Notes under the pieces: generated by a model | Database searches by the model: none | The model's input: only the letters and a program-made list of their open reading frames with translations | What the model was told of the DNA's origin: nothing | In this document: positions 9,171 to 18,568 of the stretch, one piece after another | Layout: every line of letters begins with the position of its first letter | How positions within the stretch are numbered: position 1 is the first letter of the stretch | Made by a program: the position numbers and the translations under genes | Source: Deltaproteobacteria bacterium HGW-Deltaproteobacteria-4 | Lineage (GTDB): Bacteria; Desulfobacterota; Desulfuromonadia; Desulfuromonadales; UBA2197 | NCBI GenBank assembly: GCA_002841765.1 | Contig: PHAV01000023.1 | Span: 1 to 45,781 of the forward strand | Length of the DNA: 45,781 bases | Direction: 5' to 3'

Positions 9171-10019
9171 TTAACCCTCTGCCGTCAAACGGCGGAGGAT
9201 CGCAAGGTTCGCGACATCGCCGCTGATTTCGTCCTCCCCCTTCGGCGTTTCGAGAATCTTCGGGATATCGGCAAAACGGGGATCGGTCATGACTGCCCGG
9301 AAAGCCTCGAGACCGAGGGCACCGCTACCGATCCCTTCGTGCCGGTCAACGTGGCTGGCCAGCCCTTTACGACTGTCGTTGAGATGGAAAAGGTGTAGCT
9401 GTTCGCAGCCGAGAATCCGTTCAAAATCGCTCATCACCGCAGCGTAACCCTTGGCGTCGGCAATATCGTAGCCGGCGGCAAAAGCATGACAGGTGTCGAA
9501 GCAAATCCCAAAACGACCGGTCGGTGTCCGTTCGACAATCTCCGCCAACTCCTCAAAGCGACTGCCGAGATAGGTCCCCTGGCCGGCGGTATTTTCGAGA
9601 AGAACCGTCACCCCCTCCGGCGCCGATTGAAAAATTTCCGTAAAGGCGGCGCTGATCCGTTCAAGACCGACCTCGACGCCGGCGCCGAGATGGGCGCCGG
9701 GGTGCATAACCAGATAAGGGACACCAAGGGTGGCGCAGCGCTGCATTTCATCAGCGAATGCGGCCAGAGACTTGTCACGATTCTCACCCGGTGGGGCGGC
9801 CAGGTTAATCAGATAACTATCGTGGGCGATGACGGTCTGTATAGGGCTGCGGGCAAGGGCGGCCTTGAAGGCCTCTGCTTCTGCCGCCGTGATCGCCTTG
9901 CTCCGCCACTGACTGGCATTCTTGGTAAAGATCTGAATGGCCGTGCAGCCGAGGGCATTGCCGCGTTCGACAGCTTTATCAAAACCGCCGGCAATGGAGA
10001 CATGAACGCCGAGTAGCAT
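9171..10019 (-). CDS. nfo: Endonuclease IV (AP endonuclease)
   Basis: Endonuclease IV cleaves DNA 5' of abasic sites and uses a trinuclear zinc centre. The 282-residue protein has the AP-endonuclease TIM-barrel signatures: GVHVSIAGG at the N-terminus, IFTKNASQW, VIAHDSYLINLA, MHPGAH, LLENTAGQG, CFDTCHAFAAGYD, HLNDS and HVDRHEGIGSG, which supply the His/Glu/Asp metal ligands. Length and motifs are complete. It lies four bases from the HAD gene upstream. Confidence 0.96.
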   Translation of the reverse strand: MLLGVHVSIAGGFDKAVERGNALGCTAIQIFTKNASQWRSKAITAAEAEAFKAALARSPIQTVIAHDSYLINLAAPPGENRDKSLAAFADEMQRCATLGVPYLVMHPGAHLGAGVEVGLERISAAFTEIFQSAPEGVTVLLENTAGQGTYLGSRFEELAEIVERTPTGRFGICFDTCHAFAAGYDIADAKGYAAVMSDFERILGCEQLHLFHLNDSRKGLASHVDRHEGIGSGALGLEAFRAVMTDPRFADIPKILETPKGEDEISGDVANLAILRRLTAEG

Positions 10020-10022
10020 AGT

Positions 10023-10679
10023 TTACTCCTGAAGGAGCTGCAGGGCAGCACTGATTTCATGGATGGTGTCGATGCGCAGATCGACATAGGGAGGGAGTTC
10101 ATCGCTGCCGCCGACCAGAATCGTTGCCATGCCCAGAGTCTTCGCCGGCGCCAGGTTCTTGGCGACATCCTCGATCATCACACAGGACTGTGGCGATGTC
10201 CCGAGTTGGGTGACGATCTCCTCATAGGGGGCAAAAAACGGTTTCGGCAGATAATTGGCAATGCGGATATCAAAAATTGCTTCAAATTCCTGACGAATTC
10301 CCAGCGCGGCGAGGACCCGTTCAGCGTGGGCGGAAGAGCCGTTGGTAAAGACCACTTTGCGCTGCGGCAGAGCGGCAAGGATAGTCGCCAGCCCGGGATC
10401 GGCCACCAGCCGGGAGGTGACATCGACATCGTGGACATAATGGAGGTACGCTTCAGGGTCAACGTCAAAATGACGGATCAACCCCTGCAAGGTGACACCA
10501 TATTCCTGCCAGTAATAACGGCGCAGCGGATCGACATCATCGGCGGCGATGCCGACGACCTCCTCCATGAAACGATTGATGCGGCAGTCGATGAGGGAGA
10601 AGAGATCGTACTCCGGCGCGTAGAGAGTGTTGTCAAGATCGAAAAGGATGATCTGCGGTGCTGCCGGGACCAGGGTCAT
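10023..10679 (-). CDS. HAD-family hydrolase, pyrimidine 5'-nucleotidase type
   Basis: This 218-residue haloacid-dehalogenase-type phosphatase has motif I FDLDNTLY (nucleophile Asp), motif II FTNGSS, the Lys of motif III in LPKPF and motif IV MIEDVAKNL. The cap region and the YYWQEYGVTLQGL stretch resemble the SDT1/PHM8-like pyrimidine 5'-nucleotidase subfamily, so a role in nucleotide or sugar-phosphate turnover is likely, but the substrate is not provable. The frame is open to 10691, but the ATG at 10679 overlaps the HIT-gene stop as ATGA, which is typical translational coupling in this operon. Confidence 0.88.
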   Translation of the reverse strand: MTLVPAAPQIILFDLDNTLYAPEYDLFSLIDCRINRFMEEVVGIAADDVDPLRRYYWQEYGVTLQGLIRHFDVDPEAYLHYVHDVDVTSRLVADPGLATILAALPQRKVVFTNGSSAHAERVLAALGIRQEFEAIFDIRIANYLPKPFFAPYEEIVTQLGTSPQSCVMIEDVAKNLAPAKTLGMATILVGGSDELPPYVDLRIDTIHEISAALQLLQE

Positions 10680-11155
10680 TGATTCACACAAAGCGCGGCA
10701 CGAATCAGCGCAATCCGCGCGGTATATTCTTGCGGAGCCAGAAACTTTTCAATGTGCGCTTCACTCCAGATCGGTTTCGGCCAGAGGGGATCGTCACTAA
10801 AACGAGGAACGATGTGCCAATGCATGTGCGGCACCATATTGCCGAGAAGCTCGTAATTGATTTTAGTCGGGGAGAAGGCCCGATGCAAAGCAACGGCAAC
10901 GCGGTTGACCTCCTCGATGATCCCCTGCCGGCTCTCGACATCAAGGTGGAAGAGTTCGGAGACATGCGCCTTGGTCAAGACGAAGCAGTAGCCGGCAAAG
11001 AACTGGTCACGGTTGAGGACGACATAACAGTAATCGAGTTCAACGATGCGAAGATCAACATCCTCCTGCCATTTCCGGCACATGAGGCAATTGTCCACCG
11101 GCCCATGGTAATACGCCGGCGCTTCGCTGCGGATGACATCATTGGCGCCACTCAT
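10676..11155 (-). CDS. HIT-family nucleotide-binding protein
   Basis: HIT proteins hydrolyse or transfer nucleotidyl groups. This 159-residue protein has the HIT motif HMHWHIVPR near residue 110. A CLMCRKW pair lies at the N-terminus, and CX2C of this kind with downstream His is seen in zinc-binding HIT branches. Its start overlaps the dapF stop (ATGA), and its own stop overlaps the HAD gene in the same way, so all three are probably made from one message. The exact substrate is unknown. Confidence 0.9.
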   Translation of the reverse strand: MSGANDVIRSEAPAYYHGPVDNCLMCRKWQEDVDLRIVELDYCYVVLNRDQFFAGYCFVLTKAHVSELFHLDVESRQGIIEEVNRVAVALHRAFSPTKINYELLGNMVPHMHWHIVPRFSDDPLWPKPIWSEAHIEKFLAPQEYTARIALIRAALCVNQ

Positions 11156-11991
11156 TGCGGGTGGTACTCCCCGCTGAAGACTTCCACCGCCGGACCGGTC
11201 ATATAAACCTCGCCAGCTTCACTCCACTCCATCTCCAGTTCGCCGCCGGAAAGAATGTTCTTGATAACGCGCCCGGTGCGGCCGGTAAGAACACCGGCAA
11301 CGACGACCGCTGAAGCGCCTGTACCGCAAGCGAGGGTCTCCCCCGCTCCCCGCTCCCAGGTGCGCTGGCGGACTTCGCGGCGGGAGCGCACTTCGACAAA
11401 CTCGACGTTGGTGCGCTTCGGGAAGAGGGGATGCTGTTCGATCAACGATCCGTACTTTTCGACCGGAAAATTTGCGACATCGTCGACAAAGATGACGCAG
11501 TGCGGATTCCCCATGGAGACACAGGTGATGGCAAAGGCCTGATCGAGAATGGTCAAGGGGACGTTGACCACCGGCGTAGCCGGATCGCCAGTGAGGGGGA
11601 TTTCCCCCCGGGTCAGACGCGGCCGGCCCATGTTTACCCGCACCTTGTCGACCCGCCCCGCGGCGTTGGGATAAAGCTGCAAGGTCAGAACTCCGGCACC
11701 GGTCTCGACGCTGATGACCTCTTTCGACACCAGGCCATGATCATAAGCATACTTGGCAACACAGCGCACGCCGTTGCCACACATCTCCGCTTCACTGCCG
11801 TCACTGTTGAACATGCGCATCTTCACATCGGCCAGCGTCGACGGGAGGATGAGAATCAGCCCGTCCGACCCGATAGCGAAGTTGCGGTTACTAACCTCAA
11901 TGGCCAGGGCCGCCGGATCGTTGATCGACTCCTGGAAACCATCGATATAGACATAATCGTTGCCGGCGCCGTGCATCTTGACGAATTTCAT
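11152..11991 (-). CDS. dapF: Diaminopimelate epimerase
   Basis: DapF converts LL- to meso-diaminopimelate for lysine and peptidoglycan synthesis. The 279-residue protein has the start [13 protein letters not shown], the first catalytic Cys in [10 protein letters not shown] and the second in TLACGTGAS, with GNPHCV between them. It uses no cofactor. It is first in a leftward five-gene operon, with the divergent M23 peptidase gene beginning about 170 bases away. Confidence 0.96.
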   Translation of the reverse strand: MKFVKMHGAGNDYVYIDGFQESINDPAALAIEVSNRNFAIGSDGLILILPSTLADVKMRMFNSDGSEAEMCGNGVRCVAKYAYDHGLVSKEVISVETGAGVLTLQLYPNAAGRVDKVRVNMGRPRLTRGEIPLTGDPATPVVNVPLTILDQAFAITCVSMGNPHCVIFVDDVANFPVEKYGSLIEQHPLFPKRTNVEFVEVRSRREVRQRTWERGAGETLACGTGASAVVVAGVLTGRTGRVIKNILSGGELEMEWSEAGEVYMTGPAVEVFSGEYHPQ

Positions 11992-12163
11992 ACTCTAAAA
12001 TCCTTCCCGGTTTTGCTCGTTGAGCTGGTCGATTATACGGCAAGAAGGAATCTGTCACAAGAACAACCCGCGACAATTTCAGCGCCACGCTCTGGACAGT
12101 GACGTCTTGATGCTGTTAGGATACGAATCCTTTCAACCTTTCATGTCCCGCTACGGAGTACTC

Positions 12164-13546
12164 GTGATCAAAAAAATACTGCCGCGAAATGTCCTTCATT
12201 CCCTGCGCCGCCTGCGCCTGCGGGAACGGTTGACAGCACACCTTTCCGCCTTGAAACGACCGGCCCTGCGCCGCCGCCAGACACTGCACAGCTCCGCCCC
12301 CTTGAGCCGCATTCTGTCCCGCAAAGTCATCTGGGGCGCCCTCACGGTCATCGTCCTGATTGTTGCTATCCTTGCCGCCTTGCCGCTGGTAAAACCACCG
12401 CCGGTGGTGGTGGAATCCCCGACGATCACCATTCTGCCCCCATCCCGCGAACGGACCCTCACCGGTGTCGTCCGTTCCGGTGAAACCCTGTCAACGATCC
12501 TGGCGCCCTACCTCTCTTCCCAGGAGATTCACGGTTTGGCGGTCACCACCCTCACCGCCGGGCATGAGTGGAAGCTCACCCTCTTCGACGGCCAGTTGCA
12601 GCGCTTTGTCCACGACATTAACAGTGACTATCAACTGGTAGTCAGCCGTCCTCCTGCCGGCACAGCGATATCGGCGCGGGTGGAAATCCCTTACACCTAT
12701 ACGGAGCATACGGTCGGAGGCACCATCACTGACAGCCTCTTTGCGGCGATGACCGCCATCGGTGAAGAAGAAGGCCTCGCCATCATCCTTGCCGATATCT
12801 TTGCCAGCGACATCGATTTTATCCGCGATATTCGCCAAGGGGACACCTTCCGCGTCGTCGTCGAACGACGACTGCGTGACGGCCAACCGAACGGTTACGG
12901 CAAGATCCTCGCCGCCGAGTTCAGCAACGACGGTAAGACCTATCACGCCTTCCGCTTTCAGGACGGCAAGAAAAAACCGGCTTTCTACGACAGCAACGGC
13001 AAGAGTCTGCGCAAAGCGCTGCTGCGCGCCCCCCTCCCCTTCAGTCGGGTCAGTTCCGGCTTCACCATGCGCCGCTTCCACCCCATTGCCAAAACCTGGC
13101 GCGCCCATCCGGCCATCGATTATGCTGCACCGACCGGGACGCCGATCATGGCGGTCGGCGATGCTACCATTATCCAGATTGGCCGCAGTGCCGGCAACGG
13201 CAACTATATCAAGTTGCAGCATGCCGGCGGTCTGGCAACCATGTATCTGCACATGAGCCGCTTTGCCAAGGGGATGCGCCAGGGGAAACGGGTCAAGCAG
13301 GGGGAGGTTATCGGCTACGTCGGCAGCACCGGCCTTGCCACCGGACCGCACCTTTGCTATCGCATGACCCGCAACGGCGCCCCGGTTAATCCCGCCAAAA
13401 TTCCGACAACCCCCGGGGAACCGATCAGCCGGGCAGCGATGGCATCGTTTCGTGCCCTGCAGCCCCCCCTCCTTGCCAAACTGGCGACGATCCCGACGAA
13501 TATGACCAGCATTTCCGCGGAGCCGCCCCGGCCGGGGGGAGGATGA
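12164..13546 (+). CDS. M23-family murein endopeptidase-like protein, membrane anchored
   Basis: M23 peptidases cut peptidoglycan cross-links. A basic N-terminus is followed by one TM helix (VIWGALTVIVLIVAILAALPLV), then an OapA/LysM-like region (VRSGETLSTILAPY), then a long periplasmic part and a C-terminal M23 domain. The domain has HPAIDYAAPTGTPI (His and Asp zinc ligands) and GPHLCYRM. In most active members the last motif is HLHY, so the second zinc His is replaced by Cys here. That variant also occurs in relatives, and the activity is uncertain. The GTG start at 12164 (460 residues) has CGGAG five bases upstream; ATG 12143 is an alternative. The stop overlaps the next gene. Confidence 0.85.
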   Translation: MIKKILPRNVLHSLRRLRLRERLTAHLSALKRPALRRRQTLHSSAPLSRILSRKVIWGALTVIVLIVAILAALPLVKPPPVVVESPTITILPPSRERTLTGVVRSGETLSTILAPYLSSQEIHGLAVTTLTAGHEWKLTLFDGQLQRFVHDINSDYQLVVSRPPAGTAISARVEIPYTYTEHTVGGTITDSLFAAMTAIGEEEGLAIILADIFASDIDFIRDIRQGDTFRVVVERRLRDGQPNGYGKILAAEFSNDGKTYHAFRFQDGKKKPAFYDSNGKSLRKALLRAPLPFSRVSSGFTMRRFHPIAKTWRAHPAIDYAAPTGTPIMAVGDATIIQIGRSAGNGNYIKLQHAGGLATMYLHMSRFAKGMRQGKRVKQGEVIGYVGSTGLATGPHLCYRMTRNGAPVNPAKIPTTPGEPISRAAMASFRALQPPLLAKLATIPTNMTSISAEPPRPGGG

Positions 13547-16419
13547 CCGACAACCACCGCCTTCTTGAAATCGATCTCACAGCCGGGAGTGCCGTTGTCC
13601 TCCCCCTGTCGCCAGCGCAACAAATCGGGGCGCTTGGCGGTCGCGCCCTTGCGGTGTACCTCCTCGGCACCACCGCTGCCAGCGATAATGCCTTTGTCAT
13701 TGCCCCCGGCGCCCTTTGCGGCAGCGGCGCTCCGGCTGCAAATCGCGGCTGTATGGTCTTTACCTCCCCCCTGACCGGAACGATCTCCAGCGTCAACGAG
13801 GGGGGCCCCCTCTTCCTTTCCCTGCAACGCGCCGGTTTTGCCGCAGTCGTCATTAAAGGAGAAAGTTCGACGCCGGTCCTGCTGTATATCGATGCGCAGG
13901 GTGGACGACTCGTCGAGGGTCGTTCCTGGTGGGGGAAAGACGCCGATGCCACGGCGCACGCCCTCGGGCGGGAGGGGAGTGGCGTACTGACCATCGGCCC
14001 CGCCGGAGAAAACGGTGTCCGCTTTGCCGGACTCCATGCCGGTGATGGCAATCTCTTTGGCCGCGGCGGCCCCGGTGCCGTTCTCGGGAGGAAGCGACTC
14101 AAAGCGATCATTGTCACCGGGGACGGTCCCTTTGAAGTGGCCGAACCGCAGGCGTTTACGACGGCCTGCGCCGATCTGCAACGCCTGTTGCGCGCCTCCC
14201 CCCTCCTTGCCGGTCCGGTCGGCTTCGTCCCTTTCGGCGAAGCGGCACTGATCGATCTGGCCGCACGCCGCGGCCTGCTCCCGACCCAAAATTTTTCCGC
14301 CACCTTCCCGACAGAAGCGACGGCCTTCAATGCCGCCGCCCTGACTGCCGCCGGTCCCAGCCGCGGCTTCGGCTGCGCAGGCTGCCCCATCGCCTGCAAG
14401 CGCCGGGATAAAACCGGAGCGGCCCTCCCTGACTTCTTCACCCTCGCCGCTTTCGGGGCACTCCTCCATCTCCCGGATCTCGCCGCCATCCGCACCGTGA
14501 ACTCTGCGTGCAATCGTCTCGGCCTCGATCCCGTCTCCCTGGCGGGTGTACTCGCGGCCCGCAGCGAAATTCGCCAGAGTCCGCTGCAGGTCGACGAGCT
14601 TGAAGGGTTGCTGCGAGCCATCGCCAGCCGCGACGGCGAAGGGGAGCTCCTGGCTGACGGTGCCGCCCGCTATGCAGCGCAATCTGACCGCCCCGAAGTG
14701 GCAATGACGGTCCGCAACCTCGAACTCGCCCCCCTTGACCCGCGAGGTTTGTGCGGACTCGCTCTTTCTCATGCGGTCGATGTCTCCGGACAGGGGGAGA
14801 ATGCTCTGACGCTCATTGCCGAACTGCTACGCAAGCCGGTGCCGGTCGACCCTCTTTCCTGGGGCGGCAAGGCGCGCCTCGTCCACACTAATGCCCAAAC
14901 GGTGGCCGCCTTCGACAGCCTCGGCCTCTGCCGCCACCTCCTTTACGCCGCCGGCCTTGAAGAAGCCGCCGCGCTTTATGCCGCCTGCAGTGGCCAGCGC
15001 TGTAGCGCTGCCGACCTCGGGGCACTAGGGGCACAAACCCTCGCAAAGGAAGCATCCCGGCCGCCCCGTACCCCCTTCCCTGTCGGCATGGCGGCCCTGC
15101 CGGTGCGCCTCTTTACTCCTGTCCAGAGAGAAGGCCATCCCTCCCCTCCTCCACCGCTCGATCATGGAGAGGGGGAAGTCGAGTTACAGCGCTATCTGCG
15201 CTTGCAGAGCCCGGCGAGCCCTTTACTGCTTACGCCCCGCAATAATGACAGTGCAGCCCTTCTTCCTTCCCTGCACCATTACGCCGCCAAACTCGTCGCC
15301 GAAGGGATCGGACGCCGCGACCGCATCGCCCTCTTCGCGCAGGACGATTCTCCCTGCGCCGTCGGTGCCACCGATCTGGTCGACAAGGGGCGGTCCATCC
15401 TTCAGCACAGCAACGCCAGCGCCCTCTGCCTGCTCGAACCACCCTGGCCCTTTGCCGATTTCCTGCTGCGTCGAACCCCGCAGGCAACGGCCATCGTGCC
15501 GCGCGACAGCGAAACCCGCACCTTCCTCCATGAAATCCCCCTTTTGCGCGGCCCCTTCGATCCGGCCACCGTCACCGCCGCCCTCGGGAGTCGCAAAGGG
15601 GTGATTCTCGACGGCGGCATTATTTGCGCGGCCGGGGCCCTGACCATTGAGCAGGCTTATGTCAATGCCTCCTCCCTTTGGCATGCGCTCTTCATCAAAT
15701 ATCTCCTCGACGTACTGACGAACGGCTTTCTCCTCCCGGAAGAAGCCGGAGTCTTCGCCGCCTTTCGCGCTGCCAGCTGCACCGAACCGCACGCCGACGG
15801 CCTCGTCTTTCACCCCGGCCCTCTGCTTGATGCGACAACCATCGAAGAAGAGATGATCCGCGTCGGCCGCTACACCGTCGAACGCCACCTCGTCGACTCC
15901 TTCTTCGGCAACATCTCCTGCCGCCTTGGTAACGACGTCTTTATTTCGGCGACCGCTTCCAGCCTCGATGCCCTGCGCGGCGCTATCGACCCGGTCCCCT
16001 TCGACAACAGCACCACTCTTGGACTGGTGGCGTCGAGTGAACTCGCCGCGCATCAGGGGATTTACACTGCCACCGCCGCTAAGACGATATTGCATGGCCA
16101 CCCCCGCTTTGCCGTTGCCCTGAGCATGCTCTGCGCCGGGGAGAAGGATTGCCCGATCAGCGATTGCTGGCGCGATTGTCCGCAGGTCCGCTGGCTCAAC
16201 GGTGTGCCGATCGTCGCTGGCGAAATCGGCGCCGGCGGCCTGGCACGGCGGGTGCCGCCGGTCATCAACGCCAGTGGCCAGGCGATAGTCTACGGCCATG
16301 GCGTCTTCACCATCGGCCGCAGCAACTTTGCCGAAGCGTTCAACGCTTTGGTCAGTATTGAGCACTGGTGCCGGCAGGAATATTTCCGCCGCTTTGATTG
16401 TGGTGATATTTTCGGATAA
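13543..16419 (+). CDS. Aldehyde:ferredoxin oxidoreductase-like protein fused to class II aldolase-like domains
   Basis: The 958-residue protein has two parts. Residues 1 to about 500 follow the tungsten aldehyde:ferredoxin oxidoreductase plan: an N-domain, then [4Fe-4S] ligands Cys278, Cys281 and Cys285 (CAGCPIAC) and Cys463 (SLGLCRH). After a proline-rich linker, residues from about 575 on contain two class II aldolase/adducin-like units. The first is degenerate (no HxH). The second has NISCRLG, zinc-type HGHP (His851, His853) and YGHGVF (His919). The enzyme may oxidise an aldehyde released by its own aldolase half; this is an inference. The ATG overlaps the M23 stop (ATGA). Confidence 0.85.
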   Translation: MTDNHRLLEIDLTAGSAVVLPLSPAQQIGALGGRALAVYLLGTTAASDNAFVIAPGALCGSGAPAANRGCMVFTSPLTGTISSVNEGGPLFLSLQRAGFAAVVIKGESSTPVLLYIDAQGGRLVEGRSWWGKDADATAHALGREGSGVLTIGPAGENGVRFAGLHAGDGNLFGRGGPGAVLGRKRLKAIIVTGDGPFEVAEPQAFTTACADLQRLLRASPLLAGPVGFVPFGEAALIDLAARRGLLPTQNFSATFPTEATAFNAAALTAAGPSRGFGCAGCPIACKRRDKTGAALPDFFTLAAFGALLHLPDLAAIRTVNSACNRLGLDPVSLAGVLAARSEIRQSPLQVDELEGLLRAIASRDGEGELLADGAARYAAQSDRPEVAMTVRNLELAPLDPRGLCGLALSHAVDVSGQGENALTLIAELLRKPVPVDPLSWGGKARLVHTNAQTVAAFDSLGLCRHLLYAAGLEEAAALYAACSGQRCSAADLGALGAQTLAKEASRPPRTPFPVGMAALPVRLFTPVQREGHPSPPPPLDHGEGEVELQRYLRLQSPASPLLLTPRNNDSAALLPSLHHYAAKLVAEGIGRRDRIALFAQDDSPCAVGATDLVDKGRSILQHSNASALCLLEPPWPFADFLLRRTPQATAIVPRDSETRTFLHEIPLLRGPFDPATVTAALGSRKGVILDGGIICAAGALTIEQAYVNASSLWHALFIKYLLDVLTNGFLLPEEAGVFAAFRAASCTEPHADGLVFHPGPLLDATTIEEEMIRVGRYTVERHLVDSFFGNISCRLGNDVFISATASSLDALRGAIDPVPFDNSTTLGLVASSELAAHQGIYTATAAKTILHGHPRFAVALSMLCAGEKDCPISDCWRDCPQVRWLNGVPIVAGEIGAGGLARRVPPVINASGQAIVYGHGVFTIGRSNFAEAFNALVSIEHWCRQEYFRRFDCGDIFG

Positions 16420-16462
16420 ACTGCAGTACTAACAGATCATCAGCAGAATGGAGAGCGACAAG

Positions 16463-17593
16463 ATGGCGACACGTTTGGGCGACCTGCTACTGCAGAAAGG
16501 CTTGGTGAACACGGCGCAGCTCGATGAAGCCCTGAAATATCAGGTGATCTTCGGGGGCAAACTCGGCACCAACCTCATTGAAATGGGGATCTTGGAAGAA
16601 GACGAGATCGCTCGGGTCTTAAGTCAGCAATTCCACGTGCCGACGCCTACTGTCGAAGAGGTGATGAACGTCGAGCCACAAGTCCTCGCCCTCCTCCCCC
16701 GCGAACTGGTCGAACAGCACAGCGTCATTCCGCTCAAACTGGAAGGGCGGCGCCTGACCCTGCTCATGCCCGATCCGTCCAACTTTAATCTTATCGACGA
16801 CCTTGCCTTCCGGACCGGACTGATCATCAAGCCGGTCGTTGCCGCCGAGGTCCGCCTTATTATTGCCCTTGAAAAGCATTACAACATCGGCCGCGACCGG
16901 CGCTACATACACGTCACCAAAAAGCTGGCAACAAAGCGTCCGGCCCCCCCCGCCGTCCCAGTAGAGGCAGTAACACCGCCGACCTTGACGCCGGCGGTCA
17001 CTGCTGCTCCGCAAGTGATATCGCCAAAAGATGATGATCTCGACCTCGCGCTGCCGGATGTCGACTCCAGTGAAGACCTTGTTGAGATAGCACCCCTCGA
17101 AGAGATTCTCGACAGCGAAACGCTGTCTCTTTATCTTGCCGATGCCCGCGATCGCGACGATGTGCTCGACAGCATCGCATCTTATCTTTCCCATGAATAT
17201 GCCCGGGTCGCCCTCTTCCTGGTGCGCGGCAATGCCGCGCACGGCTGGAAAGCGAGTGTCGACGGGCAGGACCTCCCCGAATTCAAGCTGGCACAATTCC
17301 CCCTCGATGAACCCTCCATCCTCAAGACCGTCACCGAGACCAGCTCCTTTCTCCTCGGTCCGATCCCCCGTACCCCCTTCAACTCGATGTTCCTCCAGGA
17401 GATTGGCGGCCGCGTTCCGCAAACCGCCCTTCTCGTCCCCCTGCTGATGATGGGGCGGGTGGTCGGCATTATCTATGTTGACGGCAAGGGGGAGGAGTTG
17501 GCAGAGAAACTCTTCGAACTGCAGAAGATCACCCTCAAGGCGGCCATGGCCTTTGAAATCCTGGTGTTGAAGAACAAGATCGTTAGTATGTAG
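16463..17593 (+). CDS. GspE N-terminal (MshEN-like) domain protein with C-terminal GAF-like region
   Basis: The first 140 residues match the N-domain of type II secretion/type IV pilus ATPases (RLGDLLLQKGLV...L..AL..Q, then KLGTNLIEMGIL...IARVLSQQ). The paired RLG/KLG repeats of about 24 residues with closing Gln resemble the c-di-GMP-binding MshEN motif. A Pro/Ala linker (around 165-190) leads to a GAF-like domain ending in VPLLMMGRVVGIIYVDGKG. There is no Walker ATPase domain, so this is a sensor or regulator rather than a motor. ATG 16463 has GGAG nine bases upstream; ATG 16448 is an alternative. Confidence 0.78.
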   Translation: MATRLGDLLLQKGLVNTAQLDEALKYQVIFGGKLGTNLIEMGILEEDEIARVLSQQFHVPTPTVEEVMNVEPQVLALLPRELVEQHSVIPLKLEGRRLTLLMPDPSNFNLIDDLAFRTGLIIKPVVAAEVRLIIALEKHYNIGRDRRYIHVTKKLATKRPAPPAVPVEAVTPPTLTPAVTAAPQVISPKDDDLDLALPDVDSSEDLVEIAPLEEILDSETLSLYLADARDRDDVLDSIASYLSHEYARVALFLVRGNAAHGWKASVDGQDLPEFKLAQFPLDEPSILKTVTETSSFLLGPIPRTPFNSMFLQEIGGRVPQTALLVPLLMMGRVVGIIYVDGKGEELAEKLFELQKITLKAAMAFEILVLKNKIVSM

Positions 17594-17617
17594 GGAGATT
17601 GACGGAGCATCAAGAAT

Positions 17618-17641
17618 GAGGCGGCCATTTCCGGCCGCCTC
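17618..17641. terminator. Strong GC hairpin between convergent genes
   Basis: GAGGCGGCC and GGCCGCCTC form a perfect 9-bp stem around ATTTCC. It lies between the 3' ends of the MshEN-like gene and the DUF2780 gene. Neither side has a good T-run, so termination efficiency is uncertain. Confidence 0.5.
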
Positions 17642-17670
17642 GGATCAAGCGAATCTCTAAAAACGTCTAT

Positions 17671-18051
17671 CTATTTCAGGATTTTACTAAGAATCCCCTT
17701 GACTGAGTCGCCCCCCTTTGACTGAACGAAGGAGAGCACGACAGGGATGAACTTGCTGATCATGCCGGAGTCCATGTTGAGACCCTTAAATCCAGCGGCA
17801 ATCGCGGCGAGATTGCCGAGATGACTGCCGCCGGCTAACGATGAAGCCAAACCGCTTAAGGCTCCGGCGATGCCGCCCGGCTTCGGTGCCGCAGCAATAA
17901 GACCCTCAATTCCGGGGACAGCGCCAGCGACCTGACTGAACTCTCCTGCATCCAGTTTTTCCTTGGCTAATGTGAAGATCAATCCCGCCCCTCCCTTGGC
18001 TTGGTCTTCTGAAACTCCGAGTTGCTGTGTCAACATCTGAAGTAGTTCCAT
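17671..18051 (-). CDS. DUF2780-like small protein
   Basis: This 126-residue protein begins with a helical segment (MELLQMLTQQLGVSEDQAKGG, split as MELLQMLTQQL and GVSEDQAKGG) and has a Gly/Ala-rich middle and a C-terminal stretch (FIPVVLSFVQSKGGDSV) typical of DUF2780 (VcgC/VcgE-like) proteins. No enzymatic motif or clear signal peptide is present. The function of the family is unknown. It lies 46 bases downstream of the DUF1508 gene and may share its message. Confidence 0.72.
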   Translation of the reverse strand: MELLQMLTQQLGVSEDQAKGGAGLIFTLAKEKLDAGEFSQVAGAVPGIEGLIAAAPKPGGIAGALSGLASSLAGGSHLGNLAAIAAGFKGLNMDSGMISKFIPVVLSFVQSKGGDSVKGILSKILK

Positions 18052-18097
18052 TTGGTTTCCTCCTCGTCTTTGTGCTGCGCCCGGTTAAGACCAAAAT

Positions 18098-18433
18098 CTA
18101 ACCCGTGACATCTTCGACCTTCGCGTCAGGAGCATTCTTTTTTACCGACTCAATGCCATTTTCCAGAGCAGCTTTTGACGAGTAGTTCTCGCTTCGCCCG
18201 ATTTCCTGGCCATTTGTCGCCTTCAAGATAAAAAAAGGTTCACCCTTGACGTTCGTCTTGGTCTCAAAAGCACCTTCCCTGAGCACATTTTTCCGGACCG
18301 AATCGATGCCGTTCTCGGCGCTCGCTTTCTGCATGTAAATTTCACTTGTCAAGATGATCAATCCGTTCGCCGCCTTGAGGTTAAACAGAAAGTGCCCGTC
18401 TTTTGACTTCTTTAACTCGAATTTTCCGGACAT
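18098..18433 (-). CDS. YegP-family DUF1508 protein
   Basis: The 111-residue protein is made of two DUF1508 repeats of about 50 residues. Each has the pattern F.LK...G...F.LKA.NG..I..SE.Y..KA..ENGI.SV+KN. The repeats are clear: FLFNLKAANGLIILTSEIY and FFILKATNGQEIGRSENY. Such proteins are small, cytosolic and of unknown function, and some are stress-induced. The ATG has a ribosome site (AAAGGGG) upstream. Confidence 0.9.
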   Translation of the reverse strand: MSGKFELKKSKDGHFLFNLKAANGLIILTSEIYMQKASAENGIDSVRKNVLREGAFETKTNVKGEPFFILKATNGQEIGRSENYSSKAALENGIESVKKNAPDAKVEDVTG

Positions 18434-18568
18434 GGCAGAACCCCTTTCGATGGAAAAAATAAAAGTCGATAAAAATAAGATAGGTCAAAATTCTCATAAG
18501 TCAATCGGTCGCGACACCGAAGACGACAGCAACACCTCTCATTGTCCGTACAATGTGCAAGTTTAAAG

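Noticed and set aside
13357-14772. Long minus-strand frame of 471 codons opposite the AOR fusion gene
   Set aside because: It is a shadow of a GC-rich real gene: the plus-strand frame has clear domains and cysteine motifs, while this one reads low-complexity Gly/Glu/Arg protein.
15223-16365. 380-codon minus-strand frame opposite the aldolase-like half
   Set aside because: Same reason; no recognisable protein and no ribosome site.
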